10,739 nucleotides of DNA. Source: Cymbomonas tetramitiformis. Its lineage: Eukaryota; Chlorophyta; Pyramimonadophyceae; Pyramimonadales; Pyramimonadaceae. The position numbers and the translations under genes are program-made. Below are positions 1 to 7,144 of the stretch, in pieces (within the stretch, counting starts at the first letter, position 1; each line of letters begins with the position of its first letter). Where the stretch lies: positions 1-10,739 of the forward strand of contig LGRX02012555.1 in the NCBI GenBank assembly GCA_001247695.2, read 5' to 3'. The notes below the pieces were generated by a model. It worked only from the letters and a program-made list of their open reading frames with translations. It was not told where the DNA came from and did no database searches.

Positions 1-150
1 GCATGCTATGCTCACAGGCGCATGTTATGCTCACAGGCGCATGCTATGCTCACAGGCGCATGCTATGCTCACAGGCGCATGCTATGATCACAGGCGCATG
101 CTATGCTCACAGGTGCATGCTATACTCACAGGTGCATGCTCAGATGCATG
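1..150. repeat. 19-bp tandem repeat (minisatellite), left end outside window
   Basis: The unit GCATGCTATGCTCACAGGC is repeated head to tail at 1-19, 20-38, 39-57, 58-76, 77-95, 96-114 and 115-133, followed by a decaying partial copy that ends near GATGCATG at about 150. Copies differ by single substitutions: C to T in copy 2, C to A in copy 5, a final T in copies 6 and 7. Divergence rises towards the right edge, as expected at the boundary of a tandem array. Each unit starts with the palindrome GCATGC. The array begins at the first base of the window, so its total length is unknown. Open frames inside it are by-products of the stop-poor unit. No spacers are present, so it is not a CRISPR. Confidence 0.95.
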
Positions 151-201
151 TAGAAGGTTCCGCGGGGCCCTCTGGCACCAGCGCTGTCAAATGGCGGATG
201 A

Positions 202-785
202 ATGTGTCTTCCAGATACAGATAAAGTAGCCATCAGAGTTGTCATAGGCAATAGCAATTATTCAGCGTGGGTTACTGATGAGATGCTGTGTGTAGTGCAT
301 GAAAAATGGATGGCTGGAGCGGTGTGCCGTATGTTGGACAAACACTTGTCCGGGCAAGGCAAAGCTTATATTGTGAATCCTGAAGCCCACAGCCGTGCAG
401 GTGTCGAGGAGTTTCGAAGGTGAGTTTCAAGCAAAATTTGACTGAATATATGTTTGGGAGGTGGATGTCATTCTACATTTGTGCGCGTCCAACGTGGCTG
501 ACCAAGTCCAAGGTGGGTCAACGACTTCTCATCACGATGTTCAGCATACGATATGGAGCAAGTGCATGGTTGACATATATGGCTCACATATGATGACATT
601 ATAGACATGTTTTACTGTGGTGTTTTACAAGTGATGCTTGTGCTGTATCTGCCATGTGTCCGGTTCCAAATGGTTTCACCATGCGCATTTGCGTTCCTAC
701 CCTATGTGTGCCTAGGTCGGTCTGCCTTAGTGATGAACAATATTGCTCCTTGCTAAGGAACTGTGCTGGATACGCAGGCTATTGA
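202..785 (+). CDS. Weak candidate: two-exon plus-strand gene fragment of unknown function
   Basis: I do not recognise this. An open frame runs from ATG at 202 and meets a good splice donor, GAAG|GTGAGT, after base 419. If an intron of 311 bases (420-730) is removed at TGCCTTAG|T, the frame continues in phase for 17 more codons to TGA at 783-785. This would give a peptide of about 90 residues with no obvious motif or signal peptide. A second ATG at 191 has a better context (CAAATGGCG) but stops after 12 codons. The acceptor has only a modest pyrimidine tract, and a 73-codon open frame can occur by chance, so this is a hypothesis based on splice-site quality. It could equally be one exon of a gene extending left of the window, or nothing. 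Confidence 0.15.
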
Positions 786-1135
786 TGGAAAATGGTTTTT
801 CATATAGTGTTCAGTGTATCATAGATGAAGATCTTTTATTTGGCTATGAGGAGGAGTGCAGTGCTGTCAGACAAGAACTATATGTTATCAGCCGAATTGT
901 GGAATTCCCCAATAGCAATACTACCCCATGACGAATGCAATACAGATGTCAGTGCCATACCGATTTTTAATTTGAGTTGCTCAGGTGCTTATGCATAATG
1001 GTCTATTAAGATTCATTTGCCTGCATGTGATGAATTCGGTTTGAAATGGTCTACCGGGCTGTATAAACAAACCCATCATAGAAAAGCCCGCCGGAAGCGC
1101 TAAGTTTTCGGGTTTCCCTCGTATTTTAAGCAAGT
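420..1135. other. No supported gene; unassigned non-coding stretch
   Basis: Apart from the hypothetical second exon at 731-785, I see no conserved protein, RNA gene or repeat here. An open frame at 737-931 contains a stretch faintly like the end of copia-type retrotransposon polyproteins (AKELCWIRRLLMENGF), but no catalytic motif follows and the resemblance is too short to call. Base composition is mixed and unremarkable. Confidence 0.5.
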
Positions 1136-1177
1136 TTGTGGAGTGATTTTGCGGGTAGTGGTTGCAGGGTACTTAAA

Positions 1178-1376
1178 CCCCCCCCCCTGGAGTTAAACTT
1201 CAGGTCTTGGGGGGGGTCAAAACCTCTCCCAAGACCTTACTTGCTTTGCTACCGTGGGGTGGTTCCGACCCCCCCTCCCCCTAGGAGCATGCTTTGCCAG
1301 GAACATGCTGAAGCTGGGAGGGATCAACCCCCCCACCTAGTAACTTCGATGTTTTTATATTGCCCCCTCCCCCAGG
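1178..1376. repeat. Cluster of C/G homopolymer runs with a 10-bp stem hairpin
   Basis: The plus strand carries C runs at 1178-1187 (10), 1269-1275 and 1277-1281 (7 and 5, split by one T), 1328-1334 (7) and around 1363-1375. A G run of 8 lies at 1209-1216. AGGTCTTGGG at 1202-1211 pairs with CCCAAGACCT at 1228-1237, giving a 10-bp stem and a 16-base loop that contains most of the G run. Such tracts are length-unstable and can be sequencing trouble spots. No coding role is evident. Confidence 0.7.
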
Positions 1377-1379
1377 CGG

Positions 1380-1790
1380 CGCACGTTGCGCCTCCGCATG
1401 CCAACCTTGTAGAACCTCATTTCCCAATGACACCGCGGGCGGCACCCGACAGCACCACCTGTCGGCAACTCCGATGCCACGAAGGGAGAATGCCATCGCC
1501 GAGAGCTCTGCTGCGTCGGGCGGCCGAGTTGAGGCAGCGGAAATAGCTTCCGCAGGGATTAGGAGGCTACATATACCGTATGCGATGCCCGTCGTGGCCA
1601 CCACGAAATCGTCGATCGGGTCTCCCAGTAATCTCCTGTAGCTCTGCCAGCATGCCGTCGCCACCACCACGCACAACACGCCGGCCAGACTCGTCCAAGA
1701 TGAAGCCGCCATACACGGAAACGTCGATCGTAGAGATGCCATCGCTCGAGCATAGTCCTGCGCGCCACATCTACATTCCGCACAGCGTCG
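1380..1790. other. GC-rich island with overlapping open frames on both strands, unrecognised
   Basis: This segment is clearly richer in GC than the AT-rich DNA to its right. It is open for long stretches in several frames: minus strand 1281-1742 (153 codons) and 1567-1770, plus strand 1360-1641 and 1580-1873. High GC alone produces such overlaps because stop codons are AT-rich. The minus 1567-1770 frame has the most protein-like composition (for example GGFILDESGRRVV and MLAELQEITGRPDRRF), while the minus 1281-1742 frame has a hydrophobic stretch, LAGVLCVVVATACW. None matches a family I know. It may be a fragment of a gene or transposable element. No choice of frame is supported. Confidence 0.3.
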
Positions 1791-1799
1791 CTGACATCA

Positions 1800-2333
1800 T
1801 ATGTACGCTTGGTTATTATATTCGATCCATACTTATTGTATGGGAAACTTTGTGCCCAACACCCAATAGCTAGGACCCATGAAGGGCGAATAATCGTGCG
1901 TTATAACGAAATGTGTGATAACGGTTTATTCCTTGGCGGCAGCGTGGCACAATCCGATTTAATTTCTGCCTTGTCTGTATATTATTCGAAGTTTGTCTTG
2001 AGGATTTTATCTATTCATTTTAAGCAATGGGCAGCTCACCAGACTATGAGATAATACACCTGAAAAAATAACTATTTAATATTAAGATCAATAATGTAGA
2101 CACAGTATCCATATCGAATAGACATTTAAATATAAGTCCTGAGGGTTTTGATATACCGGAGGGTCATTAATATACTATCTTACATGCCAGTTCATTGAGT
2201 TGGGCCCGTCGTTCAGTGGAACGCCCTGAGCAAACAAAGTTGATGGTAAGATTACCCCCAAATACTCCAGTTTTCTTCACCCTCAAGAGTTGTTAAGCCC
2301 TTGCAGAGGTTCCAAAAGGCCAAACCAGTGTAG
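1800..2333. other. AT-rich region downstream of the transporter gene; probably includes its 3' UTR
   Basis: The region is noticeably AT-rich from about 1800 and lies on the 3' side of the minus-strand transporter gene. An 81-codon plus-strand open frame at 1809-2054 has no ATG at its start and no recognisable motif. A TTTATT at about 1925, which is AATAAA on the minus strand, is compatible with a polyadenylation signal, but it is about 430 bases past the stop codon and such hexamers are common in AT-rich DNA. The mRNA end cannot be placed. Confidence 0.3.
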
Positions 2334-2353
2334 TGTGCAAGACGTCTTGCACA
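2334..2353. repeat. Perfect 20-bp palindrome 2 bases after the transporter stop codon
   Basis: TGTGCAAGACGTCTTGCACA is its own reverse complement over all 20 bases, centred between 2343 and 2344 on GACGTC. The transporter stop codon occupies 2356-2358 on the minus strand, so the palindrome opens the 3' UTR. As RNA it could form a stem with a very small loop. As DNA, the ACGT core resembles bZIP-type binding cores. The function is unknown and it may be chance. Confidence 0.9.
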
Positions 2354-2355
2354 TT

Positions 2356-5259
2356 TCATAATGTGTAACCCTGAATCGCCTTCACAGCCTCCGAAGGTCC
2401 TTCCTCCGAGCGCCGTCGACTGTACTCTCGTTTCAGGCTGGCGACCGTGGTCTTGTGCTCGGGAGCATGGTCAACCTCAAAATCGAGGTGCACAAAAGAT
2501 CGCTCAACTTCTTCCAAGACCTCGATCTTGATTTGTAAGCTCTCGCCGATGTCATGAGCCTCTTGAAGTGGCATGTCCGGAGCCAGCACTATATCTAACT
2601 CAACGATGTATCGCAAACCAAAATGGTAGGCTCGGACAGTATCGACCTGCTGAATTCGGTGGTCATGCGTGCTTGCTAAATAGGTCAACTGACGCAGGAA
2701 GTCGAAGTTGGCACCTTTCCCAACTATCATTTGCATCTGCTCCCTGCCAGTTTTGATCCAGGTGACGATGACGTAGCAACACAGCAGCACCGCCGTGACT
2801 GAGTCGAGCCACCAGAGGGTACTCACAGCGCAAACGGTACCAAAGGCAGCCGTCGCTACAATATTTGTGAGCACATCATTGTAGTGATCTTGAGCTTGAG
2901 CTGCTACAGCCTCGGAGCCATATTTCACGGACATGCAGTAAATGTAAAGACCAATCTTTGTGCACACCACTATCACAAGCAAGATGATAGGCAGCACGTC
3001 AAATGCCAACTCGGGCGGCGAGCCTGTGAGTAAGAGAGGCCTCAAATGCGTCAGCAAGTGCCACACACGCAGGCTTCTAAATATACTTTTAGGCACCATA
3101 ACAAAAGTAATAGAACAAGTGCAAAGCGCACAAGGCAGACTCACGTGGGTTATCATTTAAGCAACGGGTCACTGCTGCTAAGTGAGATGGGTTTGAGCAT
3201 TCAATGCTTGAGTATCGCGTTCAAATTATGCTCGAGCAACTCTCTCCCAGCCACAGAGGATTACCGCGACGATGCCCAAGCAACTCTCCGAGTTTACCAA
3301 GACAGTAAAGGAAAAGTGCACTGCACCTTGTAAGCCGGCAATGAAGCTCTTAATGGCTTCCACGATGAGTTGTAAGTAGCACATCCCCATAACGGAGGTG
3401 AACACAATCACCCCTACAGGCTCCATGCGGCTTTTGCCTAATATACAAAAGTTACCGCACCGAAAATTCAGAGGTCCGCAAGCTTCGCACACTTGGCTCC
3501 CGAGACTGGTGATATAGCACGAAAGAGACAAATCACTGCATCCAGCCCTGAGAACCTACACATTATGGGTGGCATAAAAAAGATATCTACTTCCCTCACT
3601 TTTGTCTGCTCACCACCCAGCCTTGGAAGCACATTCATAAGTTCGTAGCGACACAGGGTTATTCTCAGCATTTCACAACTATTTGCACGCCACTCAGCCA
3701 AGTCGTTTATGCGAGTTCGCGGTCTGATCCGGCTCAGGCAGGCCGAGCAAGTCTCCGGTCCTCAGGTTCCAAGAAGAGGACGCAGAGACCGCTTTTTAAG
3801 CGGATACGAGCCCTAAGCGATGGCGCCACGGCCAAACCCTCTCGTGCTGTAAACGAATACACACCACGGCAACCCCCTGACAAGGCCAACGGAAAATCTG
3901 ATAAGTCGACTAAATCAGAATGAACCCAGCACAATCGTTTTGATCACCAAAACAAAGCGTCGGGAAGGCACCAACTTTCAACTCAAAACAGTGTGTGAGG
4001 AGCGTCTTCCTCACCAACAGGGTACGTGTAAGGGTCCTTCTTGCGCATAACTTGTTCAGTGATCACAAGAATAGCACCAGACACCAAGTCCAGAAAGGAA
4101 TCCACCGCAGAGGTTATGATGACCAAGGATCCCGTGTAAATTGCAGCTGCCAACTGAGACGGAGCACAGATCAAGGTTAGGCAGCCAGGGGCATAGTGAA
4201 AAGTTCTCCGTGTTGAGGCGTCACTTATCCATGGAAATATCCGCGAGAAACGAGAGAGAGAGAGTGTGTGTGTGTGTCTGCGCGCGCGCGGTTTCTTGCA
4301 TAACATGAAAACTTGCAGTCAGTGTCTTCCAAAATATCAGTAGCTGAGTACTCCATATATCAGTCAGGGTTTCAGAACTCCTGCTGAGTATTTCAGCTGC
4401 AAGTTCACCTCAGCTCCTAAAGACCTGAACAGCGCTACATTCAATGACCGAACTACCGACTGTGCATTCTCATCATCACGTATGCCCTTAAATACGGCGG
4501 ATGTGCAGAAACACGTCAGCAAGAGTGATCGGAAGCAGACCGGGGCAGGGAGAGCGCTGAAACAAAGGACATATGCAGACATGACTGGAAGTTACCTTTC
4601 CAACGAACAAAGCAACGTTAAGATAAAAGCTGAGCTGAATCGCAAACTGTTGTTTCCAGTTCATCATACCGTCATCATCATCACCTAAGGAGACACAGCC
4701 AAGATTCAGAATGAATAGGGGAGCTGCGTGCATAATAGAAGCCAAGTTTTTCGCTAACCTCCGGTCTCTTGAGTAAGCTTGTCCAAGCGAAGGTATGCGT
4801 CCAAAAGCTGATTCTGATGCTTGTAAAACTTCCGCACGGCGTTACTTTTGCTCTGAATGCCATCTAGGTCCACCCTTAAGTCAGTACTCCACCGGTCCCC
4901 ATAAAGGTCGTGCGCGGTAGGTGAAGGGGGCGCATCAGCGTTATCAGGGCTTTCTACATCGTGCGAATATCGCGTGCGCGGTGGCGTGAGTCCGATAGCT
5001 CGTGGTCGAGGGTCATACACCTGCACGCAGACTTCGGCATGAGAAACTCGCTGCGCACCTTGGTAAAATAAAATAGCATCAGTAAGCGAGAGCGAAACAA
5101 AGACTTATCTTAGCTGCACACCTCAACCGAAGCGACCGAGTCGGTTTCCGCAACAGGAACTTTGAAGCTTGCAACAAGTTCTGAGTCATGTCCTCGTTCC
5201 CTCGGCGCATTCAGGACTGGAGCACTCGCCGAGTGCGTTAACGATGACATCTCGGACAT
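2356..5259 (-). CDS. Cation diffusion facilitator (Mn-type CDF, plant MTP8-11-like) metal transporter, six exons
   Basis: The gene encodes a proton-coupled divalent metal transporter of endomembranes. Plant relatives move Mn and related ions into vacuole, Golgi or prevacuolar compartments; the substrate here is inferred. Exons on the minus strand are 5259-5122, 5050-4759, 4684-4596, 4153-4015, 3437-3327 and 3023-2356, giving 1437 nt and 478 residues. All junctions are GT-AG and phases match throughout (0,1,0,1,1). The ATG at 5259 has an in-frame TAA 18 bases upstream. The hydrophilic N-terminus (1-150) contains the family-like VRKFYKHQNQLLDAYLRLD. TM1 starts near FAIQLSFYLNVALF. TM2 carries DSFLD (Asp191, Asp195). 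GKSRMEPVGVIVF opens TM3, and TM4 holds LPIILLVIVVCTKIGLYIYC. TM5 carries DHYND (Asp302, Asp306), then WWLDS before TM6. The paired DxxxD motifs are typical of Mn-CDFs; Zn-CDFs use HxxxD. The cytoplasmic domain includes DTVRAYHFG, DMPLQEAHDIGESLQ and RSFVHLDFE. A tail of about 30 residues after PEHK is longer than usual. The first exon is the least certain. Confidence 0.9.
3024..3326 (-). other. Intron 5 of the CDF transporter gene
   Basis: This 303-base intron runs from donor CAAG|GTGCAG to acceptor CTTACTCACAG|GC, both read on the minus strand. It is phase 1, splitting the glycine codon between IAGLQ and SPPELAF. A nearby alternative donor (TTG|GTAAAC) would break the reading phase. No nested gene is seen. 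Confidence 0.85.
3438..4014 (-). other. Intron 4 of the CDF transporter gene
   Basis: This 577-base intron is the longest in the gene. The donor is GTTG|GTGAGG and the acceptor TGTATATTAG|GC, in phase 1, splitting the second glycine codon of the family stretch YPVG-GK. Its middle (about 3700-3860) is GC-richer and includes a small CCGCTT/AAGCGG inverted repeat. Open frames inside it on either strand show no protein family. Confidence 0.85.
4154..4595 (-). other. Intron 3 of the CDF transporter gene, containing a dinucleotide microsatellite
   Basis: This 442-base phase-0 intron runs from donor GGAAAG|GTAACT to acceptor CTCCGTCTCAG|TTG. A branch-point-like CCTAACC lies about 25 bases before the acceptor. 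Removing it joins LFVGK to LAAAIYTGSLVII, which gives the continuous TM1-TM2 region of the family. It holds the compound dinucleotide repeat listed separately. Confidence 0.88.
4251..4291. repeat. Compound dinucleotide microsatellite (GA)n(GT)n(CG)n in intron 3
   Basis: On the plus strand, a GA run from about 4251 passes into a GT run (about 4264-4277) and then into CG repeats (about 4279-4290). The GT and CG parts are a nearly unbroken alternating purine-pyrimidine tract of about 27 bases, of the type known to adopt Z-DNA under supercoiling. The tract is likely polymorphic. Confidence 0.92.
4685..4758 (-). other. Intron 2 of the CDF transporter gene
   Basis: This short 74-base phase-1 intron runs from donor CGGAG|GTTAGC to acceptor TGTCTCCTTAG|GTGATG, with a CTGAA-type branch sequence about 25 bases before the acceptor. 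It joins LTQETG to a run of four aspartates that precedes the first membrane segment. Confidence 0.85.
5051..5121 (-). other. Intron 1 of the CDF transporter gene (probable)
   Basis: This 71-base phase-0 intron runs from donor GTTGAG|GTGTGC to acceptor AAGGTGCGCAG|CGAG, with TTACTGAT as a possible branch site. The donor is weak beyond GT. A nearby alternative AG (ACCAAG) would break the phase. The junction falls in the poorly conserved N-terminus, so family alignment cannot confirm it. Confidence 0.6.
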
Positions 5260-5935
5260 GATTTCGGCGGAAGTAGCTTACTCCCAAGCAACTGGAACGA
5301 TATTCTTTATGTTTAGAAGGAGGAAGCAGTTGAACTCTGGTTGAGGTATATCGTTCGCGTGAGGACGTTCTCACTGGTTCGTTTAGTACAACACCGGGTG
5401 GTGCAAACCTTCTCGTAGTTTATATTGCACAGAGTAGCGCATGCCAAGTTCTGAACATTCAACGTGAGACAGCTTTAGAAATGGATGTTGTAAAACGTGA
5501 GGTGGGTCGAACATACGAGAGGAATGCCCTGAGTTTCAAGTTCGTTAGTTGCTTGCAAGGCTGAAGGTAAACCTACCTTCGCTTGCGATGAAAGATGTGA
5601 CATCTTCGGCTTCACTTCATCACGTTGAAATTTGGCGATGGCGATGGCTGGCGGTGCTCGTGCTGAGCTAACCGTAAGGTAACCCTCACGTCAGGTCCGG
5701 TCCCTCACTCTATCTTCAGTAGGTGCCATTTTTTCCGTGCCGAATCTGTCATTTCCAGAATCCAATGAAAAACAGCAACCCTTTCCGGCGATTTTCCACA
5801 TCATGCATTTCTCGTAAGACATGACAGCATTCTGGAAGCACTTTATATTCAATATTGCACGCAGTCCTCTCTTGCCAAGAGCATCTTTGATCTTATCTTC
5901 AAACGATACCAAAAAAAAAAATCATCGATCAACAC
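5260..5935. promoter_or_regulatory. Presumed promoter/5' UTR region of the CDF gene; no gene seen
   Basis: This is the space between the transporter ATG and the pentamer satellite. I find no convincing TATA box or protein-coding exon. It holds two inverted features. GAACGATAT (5295-5303) is matched by ATATCGTTC (5348-5356). The 16-base near-palindrome GTGAGGACGTTCTCAC lies at 5359-5374 around an ACGT core. A minus-strand open frame at 5691-5912 is 73 codons, begins without ATG and matches nothing I know. The assignment as regulatory rests on position only. Confidence 0.35.
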
Positions 5936-6240
5936 GACATGACATGACATGACATGACATGACATGACATGACATGACATGACATGACATGACATGACAT
6001 GACATGACATGACATGACATGACATGACATGACATGACATGACATGACATGACATGACATGACATGACATGACATGACAATGACAATGACAATGACATGA
6101 CATGACAATGACATGACAATGATATGATATGACATGATATGACATGACATGACATGACATGACATGACATGACATGACACGACATGACATGACATGACAT
6201 GACATGACATGACATGACATGACATGACATGACATGACAT
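5936..6240. repeat. GACAT pentanucleotide satellite, about 61 units
   Basis: The plus strand is an almost unbroken run of GACAT units for 305 bases. It is interrupted in the middle (about 6076-6135) by six-base variants (TGACAA) and by GATAT units, and once by GACAC at about 6176. The flanks are a run of 12 A (5911-5922) on the left and GCCTTTCCCTTTCCC on the right. On the minus strand the unit has no stop codon in any frame, so three long open frames of MSCHV repeats appear. These are not genes. Confidence 0.97.
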
Positions 6241-6263
6241 GCCTTTCCCTTTCCCTTCATTAA

Positions 6264-6352
6264 CAGACGTAAAGTCTCTCTGGACGTAAAGTGTCTCACT
6301 GGTAACACGAGTGTGTGTCAAGCGCTATCATACAGACGTAATGTGTCTCAGT
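6264..6352 (+). repeat. Three degenerate copies of a CAGACGTAAAGTGTCTCA-like motif
   Basis: The copies lie at 6264-6280 (CAGACGTAAAGTCTCTC), 6281-6300 (TGGACGTAAAGTGTCTCACT) and 6333-6352 (CAGACGTAATGTGTCTCAGT). The first two are adjacent and the third is 33 bases further on. They share GACGTAAxGT-TCTC. The function is unknown; they could be remnants of a tandem repeat or part of a repeat-element terminus. Confidence 0.75.
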
Positions 6353-6508
6353 ATGACAGATTTTACGGAAAAACGAATGGCGGCCGAATTTACCGCGGCA
6401 TTAAAAATGCTGGAAATGCCGGATTAAATCGCGGAGCTCTGTAATTCAGAAAACCGACGAGCAGGTCAGATTCAGGATCGCGAGCTGTCGCGACCGTCGA
6501 GCGCTTAG
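6353..6508 (+). pseudogene. Small ORF interrupted by one in-frame stop; unrecognised protein fragment
   Basis: An ATG at 6353 opens 24 codons ending in TAA at 6425-6427, and the same frame continues for another 26 codons to TAG at 6506. Across the stop the composition is charged and helix-like, rich in E, K, A, R and L, with a second half beginning IAELCNSENRRAGQIQD. That resembles the start of a retrotransposon capsid-type protein, but no diagnostic motif is present. It is too short to classify and chance cannot be excluded. Confidence 0.2.
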
Positions 6509-6529
6509 GACGGGACGCTTAGGACGGGA
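6502..6529. repeat. Tandem 14-bp duplication
   Basis: CGCTTAGGACGGGA occurs twice back to back at 6502-6515 and 6516-6529 with no difference, which suggests a recent slippage or duplication event. Confidence 0.95.
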
Positions 6530-6589
6530 GAACGGGTGCGACATACATTACAGCGTCTTTGTCAGGGTTATGACCGATGACATATGTGG

Positions 6590-6665
6590 CATACATGTCA
6601 TACGTGTCATACCTATCATACATGTCATACCATGTCATGTCATGTCATGTCGTGTCATGTCATAT
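6590..6665. repeat. 9-bp/5-bp composite satellite, inverted relative to the GACAT array
   Basis: CATACATGT-type 9-mers at 6590-6598, 6599-6607, 6608-6616 and 6617-6625 pass through CATAC into CATGT pentamers (6631-6650), then CGTGT, CATGT and CATAT. CATGT is a cyclic form of the reverse complement of the GACAT unit (ACATG), so this small array is oriented opposite to the large one 350 bases to its left. The 9-mer looks like CATA fused to CATGT. Confidence 0.88.
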
Positions 6666-7144
6666 ATTATAATGACATACAGTCGCAGTCGTCAGTACGG
6701 TCGACTATGACTAATATTTTTATTATCCCGGACGGCCCAAATCGGCCCCCGGCTACCAAATAATTTACGGTGTCTCCTACCCCTAAAACTCAACGTCCAA
6801 ATCAACAAACAAGGCTTGTAGACTAGGCTAACTGCAAATCACAACAGGACATCCGCTACTATCTCCACGGATGAGTAATAACTATAGCTAGCAACTAATA
6901 ATCTCCGCGCACTATACATGACCGACCATCTCCTTCTCCTCCGCACAACCGTACCTGCCAACCACACCCCCCACACCCCCCCCCTTCGCCGACCGATGTC
7001 CAGCGTTAACTAATTTTGTGATACTCGAGCCCAATCAGAGTAGTCGCGACCCTCTGTGGGACCAGCTCAGGGTGGGGGTGGGGATTTGATGTCACCGGGG
7101 AGAGGGAGGGTCCTACGCGCCTGTTGTTGGTTTATATGTCAAGA
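6666..7144. other. No gene seen; C-rich and G-rich runs
   Basis: I find no coding region or RNA gene here. C runs of 6 and 9 lie at 6967-6972 and 6976-6984. G runs at 7070-7072, 7074-7078, 7080-7083, 7097-7100, 7104-7106 and 7108-7110 form a G-quadruplex-prone stretch on the plus strand. Some of this may be the 3' untranslated end of the minus-strand retrotransposon, whose 3' boundary I cannot place. Confidence 0.4.

Noticed and set aside
1..150. Short regular repeats as a possible CRISPR array
   Set aside because: Units are contiguous with no spacers, and the host is eukaryotic.
3..229. Plus-strand open frames with repeated MLCSQAHAMLTGACYAHR-like units
   Set aside because: A direct product of the 19-bp tandem repeat, with no independent coding evidence.
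737..931. Possible copia-type retrotransposon remnant (AKELCWIRRLLMENGF)
   Set aside because: The similarity is a handful of residues, with no RT or RNase H motif nearby.
1809..2054. 81-codon plus-strand open frame
   Set aside because: No ATG start, no recognisable motif, and it lies in the AT-rich 3' flank of an oppositely oriented gene.
3046..3160. Taking the transporter C-terminal exon as starting upstream at about 3156, as a plain open frame would suggest
   Set aside because: Residues before SPPELAF do not match the family, while the acceptor TTACTCACAG at 3024 joins in phase to exon 5.
3700..3860. GC-richer patch in intron 4 as a tRNA or SINE
   Set aside because: I could not find A and B box promoter elements or a cloverleaf; only a small inverted repeat is present.
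5849..6321. Three minus-strand open frames of about 130 codons encoding MSCHV repeats
   Set aside because: They are the pentamer satellite read in its three stop-free frames; a 5-base unit gives the same 5-residue repeat in every frame.
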